From the NCBI GenBank assembly GCA_015179125.1, contig WHVA01000001.1, positions 248,001-312,000 of the forward strand: a stretch of DNA of 64,000 nt, given 5' to 3'. Origin of the DNA: Gautieria morchelliformis (Eukaryota > Basidiomycota > Agaricomycetes > Gomphales > Gomphaceae). Of the stretch, positions 52,976 to 63,676 are shown in pieces. The notes below the pieces were generated by a model. It did not search any database, was not told the DNA's origin, and was given only the letters and a program-made list of their open reading frames with translations. Every line of letters begins with the position of its first letter. The first letter of the stretch is position 1. The translations under genes and the position numbers were made by a program.

Positions 52976-55900
52976 TCAGAAGATTATGCCGTCATCACGT
53001 GACCCCTTGAGGTACCTGAGCGCGTGCTTGATCGCCGTCCAGTGCTCGGTTCCGTAAGTAGTAGTGAATTGGCTCAGATGTTGTACGGTAAAGGCCAAAT
53101 CAGGTCGCGTGCTAAGTGCTGCATACATGAGTGATCCGATCGCCTTGGCATAGGGTACTTCGGCAGTTGGACCTGTTGAGTCCATGGGTGTCGTGAGTTT
53201 GATCATTTTATGCAGAGGTGTAGATACGGAATGTGCCGTTGTCATGTTGAATCGATCGAGTATGATGTCGATGTAATGTCCTTGAGACATGATCAGTGTT
53301 CCCTCATCCCTATTCCTCTCAACTCTAATTCCCAATATTTTCTTCATTTCTCCTAAATCTGTTAAAGGGAATTTTCCATGAAGCTCCCCCTTGAGCTTAA
53401 TCATCCCTCCTTTGGAGTCAGCAAATAGTCCAAAGTCGTCCACATATACTGATATGACTTCGATTGAGTCCTTATCTTGTCTGATGTAGACGCATTCATC
53501 GGCTGTACTTTGATGGAAGCCGAGATCGAGTAGTAATTTGCGTAAGCGCTGATGCCAAGCTCGCCCCGATTGCTTGAGTCCATAGAGCGCTCTGTATATT
53601 CTTAGAACGCGTCCAGATCCATCGTCAAAACCGTCGGGCTGGCGCATGTAGATCTCCTCATCTATGGTTGAATTGAGGTAGGCGCCTTTGACATCCATCA
53701 TTTCGATTTCCCAATCGAGTGTGTTTGCGATCGCTAATAGAACACGTAGTGAATCGAATTTGACCACGGGTGAGGTTATCTCGTAGTAATCCATCCCTGG
53801 CCTCTGTGTGAATCCTTGAGCCACAACCCTCGCTTTAGCCTTATCGAATTGTCCGTCCGGTTGTGTTTTGACAGCGTATACCCATCGGCAACCGATAGCT
53901 ACTCGTCCGGGTGGTAGTTCTGTTAATTCCCATGTTCCTAATGTCTTGTGTTGATACATCTCAATTTCCATTGCTTTCTCCCAGATCGGCGCATCATCAC
54001 GTGATACCGCCGCTCTGTAATTCTCAGGTTCAGTGACGATTTCTCTCGTTATGTAAACCTGCTCGGTGCGTCCTGAATTATTCAGCTTCCGGTAATCCGG
54101 TCTTTGAGTGATACGCGCGCTCCGTCGAATCTGTGGAGCTGGCGCTTGTTCAGGTGGATCAGGAACGGGTGTTGTCTGGGGTGATGACGTCTGTGGGGTA
54201 GATGTGATCGGGTCCGGCACATGCTCGCGTGGTGAGTGCTCCCCCTCGAGCGGTGCCGTGTCGTCATCGTCGTTATCTGGGATAGGGTAGAGTCGGTTGT
54301 CATTTTCGTCAAATGTAATGTTCCTAGAGACTTGAACGTGCTTTGAGGCTTTATTGTAGTACCTCCAGGCCTTTGCATGTTCAGCTACTCCGACGAAGAT
54401 ATGTTCTTCTGCCTTTGGATCAAGTTTGGCTCGACGTTGATCCGGCACCATAACCCAACAATTTGTCCCGAATTCCTCTAGACGTGCTATGTTCGGCTTC
54501 TTGCCGAATAGTGCTTGGAACGGTGTTGCGTCATCTCCAAGCGCTCGCGTGGGTGATCGATTTTTGATATAACACGCGTAAGCCACGGCCTCGGGCCAGA
54601 GTATTTTTGGCAGGTTCTTGGCAAATATCATTGCCCGTGCGTGCTCGAGTAAGGTCCGGTTGAGTCGTTCGGCGATTCCATTCTGGGCTGGGGAGTATGG
54701 AGCTGTGGTCTCCATGATAATGCCATATTTTGCACAAAATTCCTTGAAATTTTTATTGACATATTCCCCTCCATTATCTGAGCGAAACCTCTTCAGTTTC
54801 TGACCTGTTTGGGTCTCGAGGAATGCCTTGTACGTCTCGAAGTGTTTGAGCGCTTCATCTTTGGCGCTCCCAAAATAGATGACCGTGTACCTCGATTTGA
54901 TGTCCGTGAAAGAATAAAAGTATTTTTCACGTGATGGTCCCTCGGTCTGGGCAGGCCCCCATACATCGGATACTGTCAGGTCACCGACCTGTTCTACAGT
55001 GTCCTCGGCTCTTTTGGGGAACGGCTCCACATGCCGCTTGCCTTGTATGCATGCCTTGCACTGGCTCGGCTCGTTTGACTCGTCGATCTCAAGTCCGGTG
55101 ACTAGATCATTAGATTTCAACATCTTTATAGAATTTATGTTGACGTGCCCGAGTATCCTGTGCCATTTGTCCCATGACCGTCCTTTTGCCGCTGCGGCAA
55201 AGTCCCGTGCCTCGACTGATCGAGTGACCCGTGCCTTCATACAGAATAGCCGCCCGCGCTTCTGTCCCTGTGCGAAGGTAACTCCGGCGCGTGATTTGAA
55301 TTCGACGCCGGTGCCTGAAAATGTGGCCGTGTTGCCCTTATCAGTTAAACGCCCTACGCTGATAAGGTTGTTCGGCGCATCCGGTGCATGTTTGACGTCA
55401 CGTAGCTCGATCGTGTTCGTCTTGGCGCCGATCTTGAATTCCATGTATATAGTGCCTCGGCCTTGTGTATGTAGTACCGCACCGGGTGAAATTCCTTCGA
55501 TTTCTGATGGTTCCTCGGCATAGCTAGCGAAATCATTTCGGCTTCTAGCTATGTGTGTTGTTGCCGCTGAATCGGCTAACCAGTCGGATGCAGATATAGC
55601 ACTGTATGCTACCTCCTTAGATACAAATGCGAAGTCCTTTTCTTCTGCTTGTTTGACTGTTTCTTTGTTCCCTGGTTTGAACCATTTCGGTGCTTGGCCC
55701 TCCTTGCCGCCACCTTTCGCCCAACAGTCCTTCACGTAATGACCCTTCTTGCCGCAATTTCGGCACTTTCCCTTTGTTGCTCCTGAGTCATCTTTCCTGG
55801 TCCTGTGACGCTGTTGCGCCTTAAGCGCCGTCTGCCGTGCCGATCCAGCTTTCCGTGCTCGATCCTCATCGAGGACCCGAGCTATTAATATATCAGCTGT

Positions 55901-56446
55901 TGTCCCGGCTCCACTGGCGTTTACTGCCGTAATAAACGCCGACCAAGAATCTGGTAATGACGTCAGCAACGTGTTCGAGAACTCGGTGTCACTGATGTAA
56001 TGCCCCCGTGCATTCAATTCCTGTTGAATGCCGCGGAGCTTGCGTACGTGCTCCTCCATGTTCGCGCCGTCCTCGGCAAGCGTCCGGAAGAAGTCTCTTC
56101 GGAGATTTACAATCCCCACTGCTCCCTTAGATTCGAATATTGCTTGTAGACTAGTCCATACAGCAAACGCAGACATCGTCTGATTGATGTAAACTAGTTG
56201 TTCATCGGCAACTCTGAGGCAAATCTCTTTTCTAGCCTTCTTGTCCTTCCTTCTCCAATCGTCGATCTCCTGCTGCTCGCTCGCAGTGACGTTGTCGGCA
56301 TCTGCCGGTCTCGGTTCCGTCTCCCTGCCGATAGCCACGTCCCACAGATCTGAGTCATCGAGTATCCACTCGAGCCGCCGGCGCCACGCCGCGTAATTGT
56401 CCCCGTTCAAGGGGTCGATCTTGTACGTGTTGTTGCTACTCGACAT
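52976..56446 (-). CDS. Copia-B gag-pol polyprotein (main open frame)
   Basis: 1156 codons from MSSSNNTYKIDPLNGDNY. Parts in order: a UBN2/DUF4219-type gag, the knuckle CRNCGKKGHYVKDC, protease (WLADSAATTHIA), gag-pre-integrase (HRILGHVNINSIKML), integrase (LTVSDVWGPAQTEG, FRSDNGGEYVNKNFKEF), and RT (VAQGFTQRPGMDYYEITSPV, ISVYVDDFGLFAD). The RNase H part is recognisable downstream (52500-52970) outside this frame. Fossil or near-whole copy; see the element entry. Confidence 0.88.
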   Translation of the reverse strand: MSSSNNTYKIDPLNGDNYAAWRRRLEWILDDSDLWDVAIGRETEPRPADADNVTASEQQEIDDWRRKDKKARKEICLRVADEQLVYINQTMSAFAVWTSLQAIFESKGAVGIVNLRRDFFRTLAEDGANMEEHVRKLRGIQQELNARGHYISDTEFSNTLLTSLPDSWSAFITAVNASGAGTTADILIARVLDEDRARKAGSARQTALKAQQRHRTRKDDSGATKGKCRNCGKKGHYVKDCWAKGGGKEGQAPKWFKPGNKETVKQAEEKDFAFVSKEVAYSAISASDWLADSAATTHIARSRNDFASYAEEPSEIEGISPGAVLHTQGRGTIYMEFKIGAKTNTIELRDVKHAPDAPNNLISVGRLTDKGNTATFSGTGVEFKSRAGVTFAQGQKRGRLFCMKARVTRSVEARDFAAAAKGRSWDKWHRILGHVNINSIKMLKSNDLVTGLEIDESNEPSQCKACIQGKRHVEPFPKRAEDTVEQVGDLTVSDVWGPAQTEGPSREKYFYSFTDIKSRYTVIYFGSAKDEALKHFETYKAFLETQTGQKLKRFRSDNGGEYVNKNFKEFCAKYGIIMETTAPYSPAQNGIAERLNRTLLEHARAMIFAKNLPKILWPEAVAYACYIKNRSPTRALGDDATPFQALFGKKPNIARLEEFGTNCWVMVPDQRRAKLDPKAEEHIFVGVAEHAKAWRYYNKASKHVQVSRNITFDENDNRLYPIPDNDDDDTAPLEGEHSPREHVPDPITSTPQTSSPQTTPVPDPPEQAPAPQIRRSARITQRPDYRKLNNSGRTEQVYITREIVTEPENYRAAVSRDDAPIWEKAMEIEMYQHKTLGTWELTELPPGRVAIGCRWVYAVKTQPDGQFDKAKARVVAQGFTQRPGMDYYEITSPVVKFDSLRVLLAIANTLDWEIEMMDVKGAYLNSTIDEEIYMRQPDGFDDGSGRVLRIYRALYGLKQSGRAWHQRLRKLLLDLGFHQSTADECVYIRQDKDSIEVISVYVDDFGLFADSKGGMIKLKGELHGKFPLTDLGEMKKILGIRVERNRDEGTLIMSQGHYIDIILDRFNMTTAHSVSTPLHKMIKLTTPMDSTGPTAEVPYAKAIGSLMYAALSTRPDLAFTVQHLSQFTTTYGTEHWTAIKHALRYLKGSRDDGIIF

Positions 56447-56525
56447 CGTCGATCGGTATTGAGTTATTGGAGTATAGAGCGTAGTTAGATTTGTAGTAGT
56501 TTAGTTATGCGCGGGGCCCATAACC

Positions 56526-56746
56526 TGTGGAACGAAGGAGATATAATAATCTGTTATATTACGATCTGTACAAGATCATCTGTCCTTATATACTAATTAT
56601 GATGTTCCTATATTACCAATCTCTTCGAGCTGCTGTGCCGATGCGATGCCGGTGCACCAGCAACCCGGGGTCGAGAGCGATCTCGAACCTCCGGCTAAAT
56701 GCGTGCCGGCTCTGCCTCGGCGGTGTCATCGTCCCGATTACTAACA
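56526..56746 (-). repeat. Copia-B 5' LTR and primer-binding site
   Basis: Inside the LTR, GGTTATGGGCCCC on the element strand (plus coordinates about 56513-56525) matches the Copia-A priming site and again fits the anticodon arm of initiator tRNA-Met. Confidence 0.75.
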
Positions 56747-56751
56747 TTGGA

Positions 56752-57481
56752 AAGTGTATCCATAGCACAACCTTATGTGCGTGAATGCTCGAAGCTTACT
56801 CACGAGGAACACATAGGCTTGTGGATAGTGATCCTACTGACCACTATCCAAGCAGGGACCTGGGAATGATGTACAAAGACCCTGTCTACATGAAACATAG
56901 CTCGTAGTCAGTGGGAATAGTCAGGGGAATTGAATAGAGAATAAATCTTCATGTGTCTTGTGCTGCATGCATGCAGCACACTTGGCAAGGCAATTGCCAC
57001 CTCTGTACCTCTCTCCTGAGATAGCCACTTGGCACATCCCTCTGTGGGTCTATCTTCTGTGATTCTGATCATGTCTGAAGTCTCTATATGGACTTCTAGG
57101 TCCTGTAGTGTCTTACTTTCTAACCTGGCACCCAGGCACCTGCTTTCCGAGGCAAGCACCAATGCCGGTGCAGCGCACCGATTTCTAGACTGATACCCTG
57201 GCTTGAATCGAGTGTTATCCAATTTAGTAAAATCATTAGCTATGGCTTAGACCAATAGAACATAATGGAATTGATTATGCCATTTATTCTAACAGTGTGT
57301 GTTCGGGTACCCTGTTTCTCAACCTCACTGGGTTGTTTTTTTTTTTTCATTGTTCTTTTTTGTACTCTACATCAGGTGTGCTTCACCCTAGCACCCTGCT
57401 AGTTTGACTGAACTTTGCCTCATGCTTAGGACAGAGTCCTGTTGGACACATCTTCCCTTACATCAGACACACATCAGACAG
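56752..57481. other. Unassigned sequence right of Copia-B
   Basis: No gene recognised. A perfect 9-bp hairpin stem (GGATAGTG.. / CCACTATCC) sits at about 56822-56851. A 104-codon minus-strand frame (56908-57222) has no identifiable motif. Confidence 0.3.
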
Positions 57482-57486
57482 CCGTC

Positions 57487-59045
57487 TGTCAAGATTGGTT
57501 TTTAGGTGTTAATATCGTGTATTAGTGAACACAGTGAATGCCCAAATAGCTTGTGTGAAGAAGTGTGCCATTCGGCAAATAAGATGAACCAATAAATGTT
57601 CAGAAGGTCGGAGCTCACCCCATCTACAGTTGTAGCGAAGTAGCCCGTGGCACTTGACGATGTAATGTGCAAGGTGTCACGGAAAGGTTGTTTAAGTAGC
57701 AACAATCCTTTCGCCGGTGAAGGTGCTCCTTCGGAGCCCTTCACCGACAGCGCAGATAATAGTACGAAGGCTAAGGTAATGAAGGTGAACTATGAAAACT
57801 CACCAGTGGTGCTTAAGTCCTCCTCTGGTCGAAGATAGGAATCTATAGGAGAGGGCTCAAGATGATAGTCACAGTGAGGTCAAGTTTTTGCACAAGATAG
57901 ACATATGATAATTGAACTGGGGAATATACATGTGAATCTAAACTACTTATATCAAATGCGCATATGATATCAGCGAATAGGAAAGAGGCCATCACGAGTC
58001 AGGGTTGGATAGGGGTGCGCAGTCAGGGTACGAAATAGATGAAACACATATACAATAGAATGAAAGAGGAGTGCGAACATGAAATGACAGGGAGGGAAGA
58101 GGGCGAAGGCACCTATGTACGAAAACACGCCTTGAGACATGCATATATGCTACCCTGCACGGACCCTTCACCTGCTGGGTTGATCCCACATGATCTACGG
58201 GTAGGACGTCCTGCGAATGCATTCTGGCCATACAAACACCTAAGGGGGTTGAGTCGAGAAGATGATGGGACCAGTGAGGAACCGTCGGGCCGGGTAGGGG
58301 GGGTCGATCGTGTTTGATGGCGTGCCTGTTGGCGAATGATGTGAGTAGTGAATGGCCATTCGGTGAATGTGGCGAAGAGGGAATGGAGCGAACATAGAGG
58401 AGAAGTAGTGAAAGGAAGGGCGAACTCAGGTGTGTTGGGTGCATTTATGCTCCTGCACCAAAATCAAGCCAAATAGATTCCACAATTCATATTTCTTTTG
58501 ATTTTGACTTGAAACCATGCTGACATTCATTCTATGATTTGTCAAATTTTTCTTTGATTTTTCGAAGCTGTATTTCTACTTCTTTTCATGTTCTGTCCAA
58601 CCGACCCTTTGTGGGTGGTTGTGGACAAGTTTCCTTTTTGAGCTGCGGCTGTTCACTACCGTGCTACGTTCTATGGGTGCTTAGCATGGCACACCATGGC
58701 ACCACGGGCGCTAAAGCGCCGGCTAGTAGTACATGCGCACAAGACACATTTCCCCCCTCTCTCAGTGACAACTAAATTCACTGAGAGAGGCAAGTAAATT
58801 AGTCTTGTTTCTTTTCGATTTGTTGACCTAGAAATCCTGTAGTGAATTAATTTCTAGGTAGTGTATAATATATTTATAGTGACAACTAAATTCACTGAGA
58901 GAGTGAATTAATTTCTAGTCTTCTTTTGAGCACCAAGTCCAGTCCTACTGCCTATAATTCCTGTCCTCTACAAGGTGAACATGCAGGAGGAGCGGTGAAG
59001 GGAAAATAGGGATAGCTGGATGAGGAAAATAGACAGGTTGTGACA
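57487..59045. mobile_element. Solo LTR (TGTCAAG family) split by a nested solo LTR
   Basis: Starts TGTCAAGATTGG and ends TTGTGACA, with the 5-bp duplication CCGTC on both sides (57482-57486 and 59046-59050). About 1.0 kb once the nested LTR (58433-58972) is subtracted. The first 107 bp match the LTR-like sequence at 46709. No coding sequence recognised inside. Confidence 0.75.
58433..58972 (+). mobile_element. Solo LTR of the Copia-A family
   Basis: Begins TGTTGGGTGCATTTATGCTC and ends CTGTCCTCTACA, the inverse complement of Copia-A LTR ends. The Copia-A CTCTCAGTGA.. inverted pair is kept. AGGTG is duplicated on both sides (58428-58432, 58973-58977). At 540 bp with a substituted central segment it is a diverged, older member than Copia-A. 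Confidence 0.85.
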
Positions 59046-59050
59046 CCGTC

Positions 59051-59668
59051 ATATATGTCTCAGCGAGGGACCTTTGTCTTATCTCCAAAGGGGTTCATGT
59101 AATATGATTCAATGTCACTGATTATATAGAACATGTCATTGCACTGAGGTGCCTTCTCAACTAAGGAAAAATAAAAAAATTCCCCAAGAGGAGGATTTAG
59201 ACCATCACGTGACATAGGTGCCCACTTACATAAAGGTGCCAGTTTAAGATGACTTCTATCTTACTTACATGGGTTGCTTCACTTCTGACATTGTTCTGAA
59301 AGTGAAAGTGCAGAAGTAGAGTGAAGGTGATGAAGCAAGTGGAACTTGTGGAAGTGCTTTCGGAGATGGAAGCAGAAATGGAGGTGGAGCTTGGAGCCGG
59401 GTCAGAACTTGAAAGGGGGCATCCCCTGACACATATTCATCCATGATACGTTCTCATTTCATGACTGGTTAAGTTTAGATATCTCAAATGTTTTCTTTCA
59501 CCAGAGGTTCCACACCAGGCTGAGGGTCAAGGTCAGGGTTATTGCTGTGCAAGTTGGACATGCACCAGGTGTGTGTTCCAGTTTCTCTGTTGGAGTAATG
59601 TGAGGGCATCTGGAGAATACACTGTAACATCTGGCTTTGTAACAAAGTGCTTACAATGTCCTTTTCAT
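59051..59668. other. Intergenic sequence 3' of the kinase-like gene
   Basis: No gene seen. It should hold the 3' UTR and poly(A) site of the minus-strand kinase-like gene. Confidence 0.4.
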
Positions 59669-60994
59669 TCATCTGTTGTGGTAGAGATTTTGACAAAGAA
59701 CATTACAGGAGAGTGAGGACAATTTTGAGACTGGAGTCCCAACTATAATTGAATCTTTTAAATCTGCAGTGTGTATTAACCCTTCAAAAAGTGCAAGCGC
59801 TTCTGCAGCATTAGGTCTCCTCTGAGGTTCATCATGTGTAATGGTCTCCATCAGCTGCTTGTAAGGCGGGTAACTCAACAGGATAGAAGCGGGACTTTGC
59901 GGCTCCTTGAGATACAATGTGAGACATTGTCAACTCGCATAAAGCCAAAGCAAAGCGGCGCTACTCACCACATTTGCAGTAGCCGTTATATGATCTCTCA
60001 AAAGGGCACCCACAGCGTACACATCACAGGCGAAGAGATTGACGGGGTCATCCTTGAGGAGCTCTGGCGCCGGCGCTTTGGGATAGAATTGCACTTCGTC
60101 TGGGTGCCGTATGGCATCGTCCTCGGTGCACACGATGTGCGACTCGCCAAAGTCAATGAAGGCGTACTTGGCTCCACATGGACCGAAATCTCTTGGTGTC
60201 GAGTCGAACGGGCCAGAGGCGTTGCCTTCAAGCATGTTCATGACTACGTTCAAATCGTGGATATCCTGTTCCAATGGTTTGCACAAAAGGTGTTATTATA
60301 AGCAGACTGATGGGACTCACGCCGTGAATTATCCCCTTCTGGTGCATGAACGCTAGACCCTATGCCATTGTGGCGGTGAATCTGCTTAGCCCCGGAAAAC
60401 ATGGTATGAAGCTTATTCACCTCGAGGAGCTGTCGCGCATATTCAAGATATTCCTCGATGGTTGCACATCGTTCCAAGTTACTGGTTCCCCATTCCGGAG
60501 TTACAATGATTGACCACTCCCTCGCGTCAAGGACTTCCAAGAGAGGGATGGTGTGATTCCGGGGGTCCGCGCGTAGCGGTGCAGATGACAGGAGTTGAAT
60601 AACTTTGAGCTCCATGCTTGAGGCGGGAACAGCCTTGAGAATGACCCTGCGGCCACGCGAGTCGAGCGCGGGGTGCGCGTAGGGTGTCTAGGGCGCGACT
60701 CTTTCGATTAGAGTGCGTTGTGAACGAACAGCATTCCCATACCGGAAACAGTGTGCCCGCCACGTTTTCAGGTTCTGGGATTGCTTTGAATCTGTCGTGG
60801 ATGAAGCAGAACGCCTCATCGTACTGCGGATGAAAGGGATCCTGAGGCGCTTTCCTGGGTATGGCAGAGTAGTCCTGGTATATGGAACGGTATGCTTCCG
60901 AAGCAGGATATGCGAGCGTGTAGCCACGAGAATGGAGATATGACTCGCAGTGCAGCCAGACCTTTCGAAAGAGTTCGACGTCGATCGAGGAACT
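59669..60994 (-). CDS. Protein-kinase-like gene, at least six exons, 5' end uncertain
   Basis: Exons read on the minus strand: about 60994-60743, 60687-60421, 60359-60321 (39 nt), 60265-59969 and 59905-59669, with introns of 55, 61, 55 and 63 nt at GT..AG sites that all keep frame. Kinase features: RRVILKAVPASSMELKVIQ (the Lys and the helix C Glu), a hinge WSIIVTPEWGTSN, catalytic loop IIHG-DIHDLNVVMN (Asp and Asn), YAFIDFGES (DFG), PAPELLK and FACDVYAVGALLRD. No glycine loop was recognised, and HGD replaces HRD. The pattern matches the fast-evolving kinase-like families of Agaricomycetes. No stop inside these exons. The frame opens at 60994 with no Met, so at least one upstream exon remains to be placed (61000-61285). 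A role in signalling is inference. Confidence 0.7.
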
Positions 60995-61368
60995 TCAATG
61001 TCAGAAGATCAGCGTTGAAGTTGTAACTGGGATTCATTGCACAGTACAAATCTGTCAATCATATCCCATGTTTCCTCAAGGAGAGGAAACTCTAAGCTCG
61101 AAGTCATATGCCTATGCGTTCTCGAGCCAATCGAAGTCACGTGGACGTTGTTGTACAGGTTGAACTTACATAAGGAACGAAAGCCAATTACATCAGAAAA
61201 ATCTCGCAAATATCATAAAGGATTGTATTGATATTATAATATATGTCATCGCAATAAGTGCTGAAACGGCATACCTGACATTGTGACGATGGTATACCCA
61301 AAGGTTATGTCTTGCCATCAGGTACCATGGAGATTACCATGTGCCGGTGTTAAAACCATGGGCCCCCA

Positions 61369-61709
61369 CACTGGAGGCATAGCAAAATTTTCTGGTCTGA
61401 AAAGCTGTTCAAAAAACTGTAAAGATATTCCAATTTTTTTCAGTATTTTTTATATAAACAAACTTTGACAAAATTTTGTGTTTTTGTTAGAATTTGTTGA
61501 GCAAGAAAATTGTAAAAAAAATTTAAAGTTGTTTTCAGGGTTTTTTATGTGTTTTTATATGTTTCTTTGTGCTTTCCAACAAATTCTAACAAAAACACAA
61601 AAAACATTTCAAGTTTTTTTTTACATAAAAAACACTGAAAATTTTTGGAATATCTTTACAGTTTTTTGAACAGTTTTTCAGACCAGAAAACCTTTCTATG
61701 CCTGTAGTG
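61369..61709. mobile_element. CACTA-type MITE, 341 bp
   Basis: Left end CACTGGAGGCATAGCAAAAT, right end (inverted) CACTACAGGCATAGAAAG, with arms that continue as an inverted repeat for over 60 bp (CTGTTCAAAAAACTGTAAAG on both). CCA is duplicated on both sides (61366-61368 and 61710-61712). AT-rich, no coding capacity. The first 12 bases are the same as in the long palindromes at 37.1-39.3 and 45.28 kb, so it belongs to the same transposase system, with the right end showing a true CACTA. Confidence 0.85.
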
Positions 61710-61791
61710 CCATGACCTGCAACAATGGTGGCTCGCCGTCACGATTATGACCTCTGGTATCTCAATCACCAGCGCATAACCAGTTACCTGA

Positions 61792-61875
61792 AATCTAGAT
61801 ACCCTGATAACCAGTCCCCTAACATCTAGATACCCTGACGACCAGTCTCCTGACATCCAGATACCCTGATACTGG
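61792..61875. repeat. Short tandem repeat, three units of about 33 bp
   Basis: CATCTAGATACCCTGA..ACCAGTC-CCTGA repeated two and a half times with point differences, between the MITE and the DUF6698-like gene. Confidence 0.65.
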
Positions 61876-62073
61876 TGTCATTGCAAGCGGGGACCCATGA
61901 GGTACGATTATGGTGAGTTCCAGCAATAAAGTCCGTCCATCACTATTGGGTGACCAGCGGCCTGACACCGAGATACATATGCCGAATAATTGTATATAGC
62001 GAACTTCAAGGATATATAATATATAAAGTAGCCGCATTTACACCATACTACAAGCAGTTGAGCCCATCCCTGC

Positions 62074-63676
62074 CTACTCGGATGCTTCCAATTGCGCGAG
62101 CATCTTCCCATGCACAGTGTCTCCCTTTGGCTCATTATACTCATGCACATTGGGAAAGATTTTTCTAATAAGGTGTCAGTTAATTACCAATGCACAACCG
62201 GTTGACTTACCCTTTCCACCATCTCAACAGGGCTTCACGTCGCTGGACCATGTGCTCCTCACCTAAGAGGTCCACGATGGAGCGATAAAAGCCATGGTAG
62301 TCGAACCGTCCCAGATCGCCGCCGACATGGAATGTGCCTTGTGAGGATAAGCCAAAATGTACCTGTGGGGGCCCATGAGATTAAATCAGACCTCCCAGCA
62401 GAATACGCACCAAGGTCGCGATGTAGCTTATCGATGGGATTGAGATATCGGTCATGTTATTAAGCTGGGCATTGCCCTTCTTGGTCGCACGGGCGGATGT
62501 TCCCCTGCCATCAATGGCACTGGGGCCGATCATGACAGTGCGATATCCCTGCATCTCATCAAGTGAGCAATGGGAACATGAATAGAGTAAGAAATTGTAG
62601 ATACACGCACCCGGATGAGTATCTCGCTGCGCAAGAAACCAGACAATAAATTATCAGGATTCACCTTGTCATCTTCATGCAAGAACACGGGATAATCCTG
62701 GGGCCGGAAAGTTTCAACTCCTTCTTTGACGCGCCGGCGAAACCTAGATATGTGTCAGTGATAGACATGGATATGCAATGACAGTACATACTCCTCATCC
62801 TCGTCCCACTCCTTGACTTTCTCAGCACTCACGAGGAGCCGCCCGATCTGAGGATGGTTGAAACCTCAGCTCTCCTTGTCGTTTGTCTTCAGAGCCGGGT
62901 GGAAGGAGCGGATGGATTGCATGAGGTCTTTGACGCGGTTGATGTCTTCACCGCGGCCACAGGCACGTGGATTCTCCATCTGGCTCGTCAAGCGTCATTG
63001 AGAATGCAATATTGCTTCAGGAAGTCAGGCACTTACAATAGTAGCTACCTCTTCAACACCATGCGTCCGAATCTCTTCTGAAAGACGAGGGCAGATGTGG
63101 ACTAGTCGCTCGTATTGTCGCTGCGTGGCGCGCAAGCTAGAATACAAAATGATCAATGAGTTCAGCGGCAAGAGGGGAAGAGTTACTAGGTATCATCAGC
63201 CTCGCCGTCAGATGCGTCACGCCGGCCTTCGTTAATGATGAGTTCGAAGCAGCGCCACATTTCTACTGTGCGACCGAAATGTCGCGCTGGCCTCGAAAGT
63301 GGGTCGCGTTTCCTAGGAGCAAGCATTAGTGTATACAGAGTACATGGTAATGTGATGCAAACAGTTTCTTGCGCGCCGTTCCCTCAGAACAGCTGGTGCG
63401 ATACCTCTTGCGCGATGGTTCGTGTTCAGATTCGGAACCGGAAATGGGGCCAGTGCTGCCTCCAGACTCCGTCTGGCCCCGGTGACACAACTGTCCTCCC
63501 CATATGAGATCACTCGATGGGGAGGAGAGTCTCGTGCTGCTGCCACGGCTTGAAGACGCAGCAGTGGAATGCTGGGTTGGAGACGGTGAACTGGCCCCCC
63601 TCGTATGCCGCGTGGAAGATTGTTGTGAGGAGCGCGAGGACTGATGCTTCAAGCGCGAGCTTGGTGATGAGGGCAT
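62074..63676 (-). pseudogene. DUF6698-like gene, eight exons, open except for one in-frame TGA
   Basis: ATG at 63676 (MPSSPSSRLKHQSSRSSQQS). Exons: 63676-63363, 63312-63187, 63136-63037, 62979-62792, 62743-62611, 62548-62411, 62362-62211, 62164-62074; introns 46-62 nt, all GT..AG; coding length 1242 nt, 413 codons plus stop TAG at 62076-62074. After a Ser/Arg-rich N-terminus come GRTVEMWRCFELIINEGRRD, YERLVHICPRLSEEI, GFNHPQIGRLL, FLRSEILIRGYRTVMIGPSA, SYIATLVHFGLSSQGTFHVG and FYRSIVDLLGE..LLRWWKG, the pattern of a family expanded in Agaricomycetes (DUF6698), function unknown. A TGA at 62868-62866, just before GFNHPQ, sits where relatives usually have Arg; CGA to TGA is one transition. Either a new pseudogene or a sequencing or allelic difference. 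Confidence 0.75.

Larger units (their letters stand above)
52255..56746 (-). mobile_element. Copia-B: Ty1/Copia LTR retrotransposon with identical LTRs
   Basis: LTRs of 221 bp at 52255-52475 and 56526-56746 (TGTGGAACG...ATTACTAACA) read as identical base for base. A 5-bp target duplication, TTGGA, flanks the element (52250-52254, 56747-56751). A different subfamily from Copia-A (shorter LTR, different gag). Insertion is very recent by LTR identity. The interior looks almost whole, with about two breaks toward the 3' end. Confidence 0.92.
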
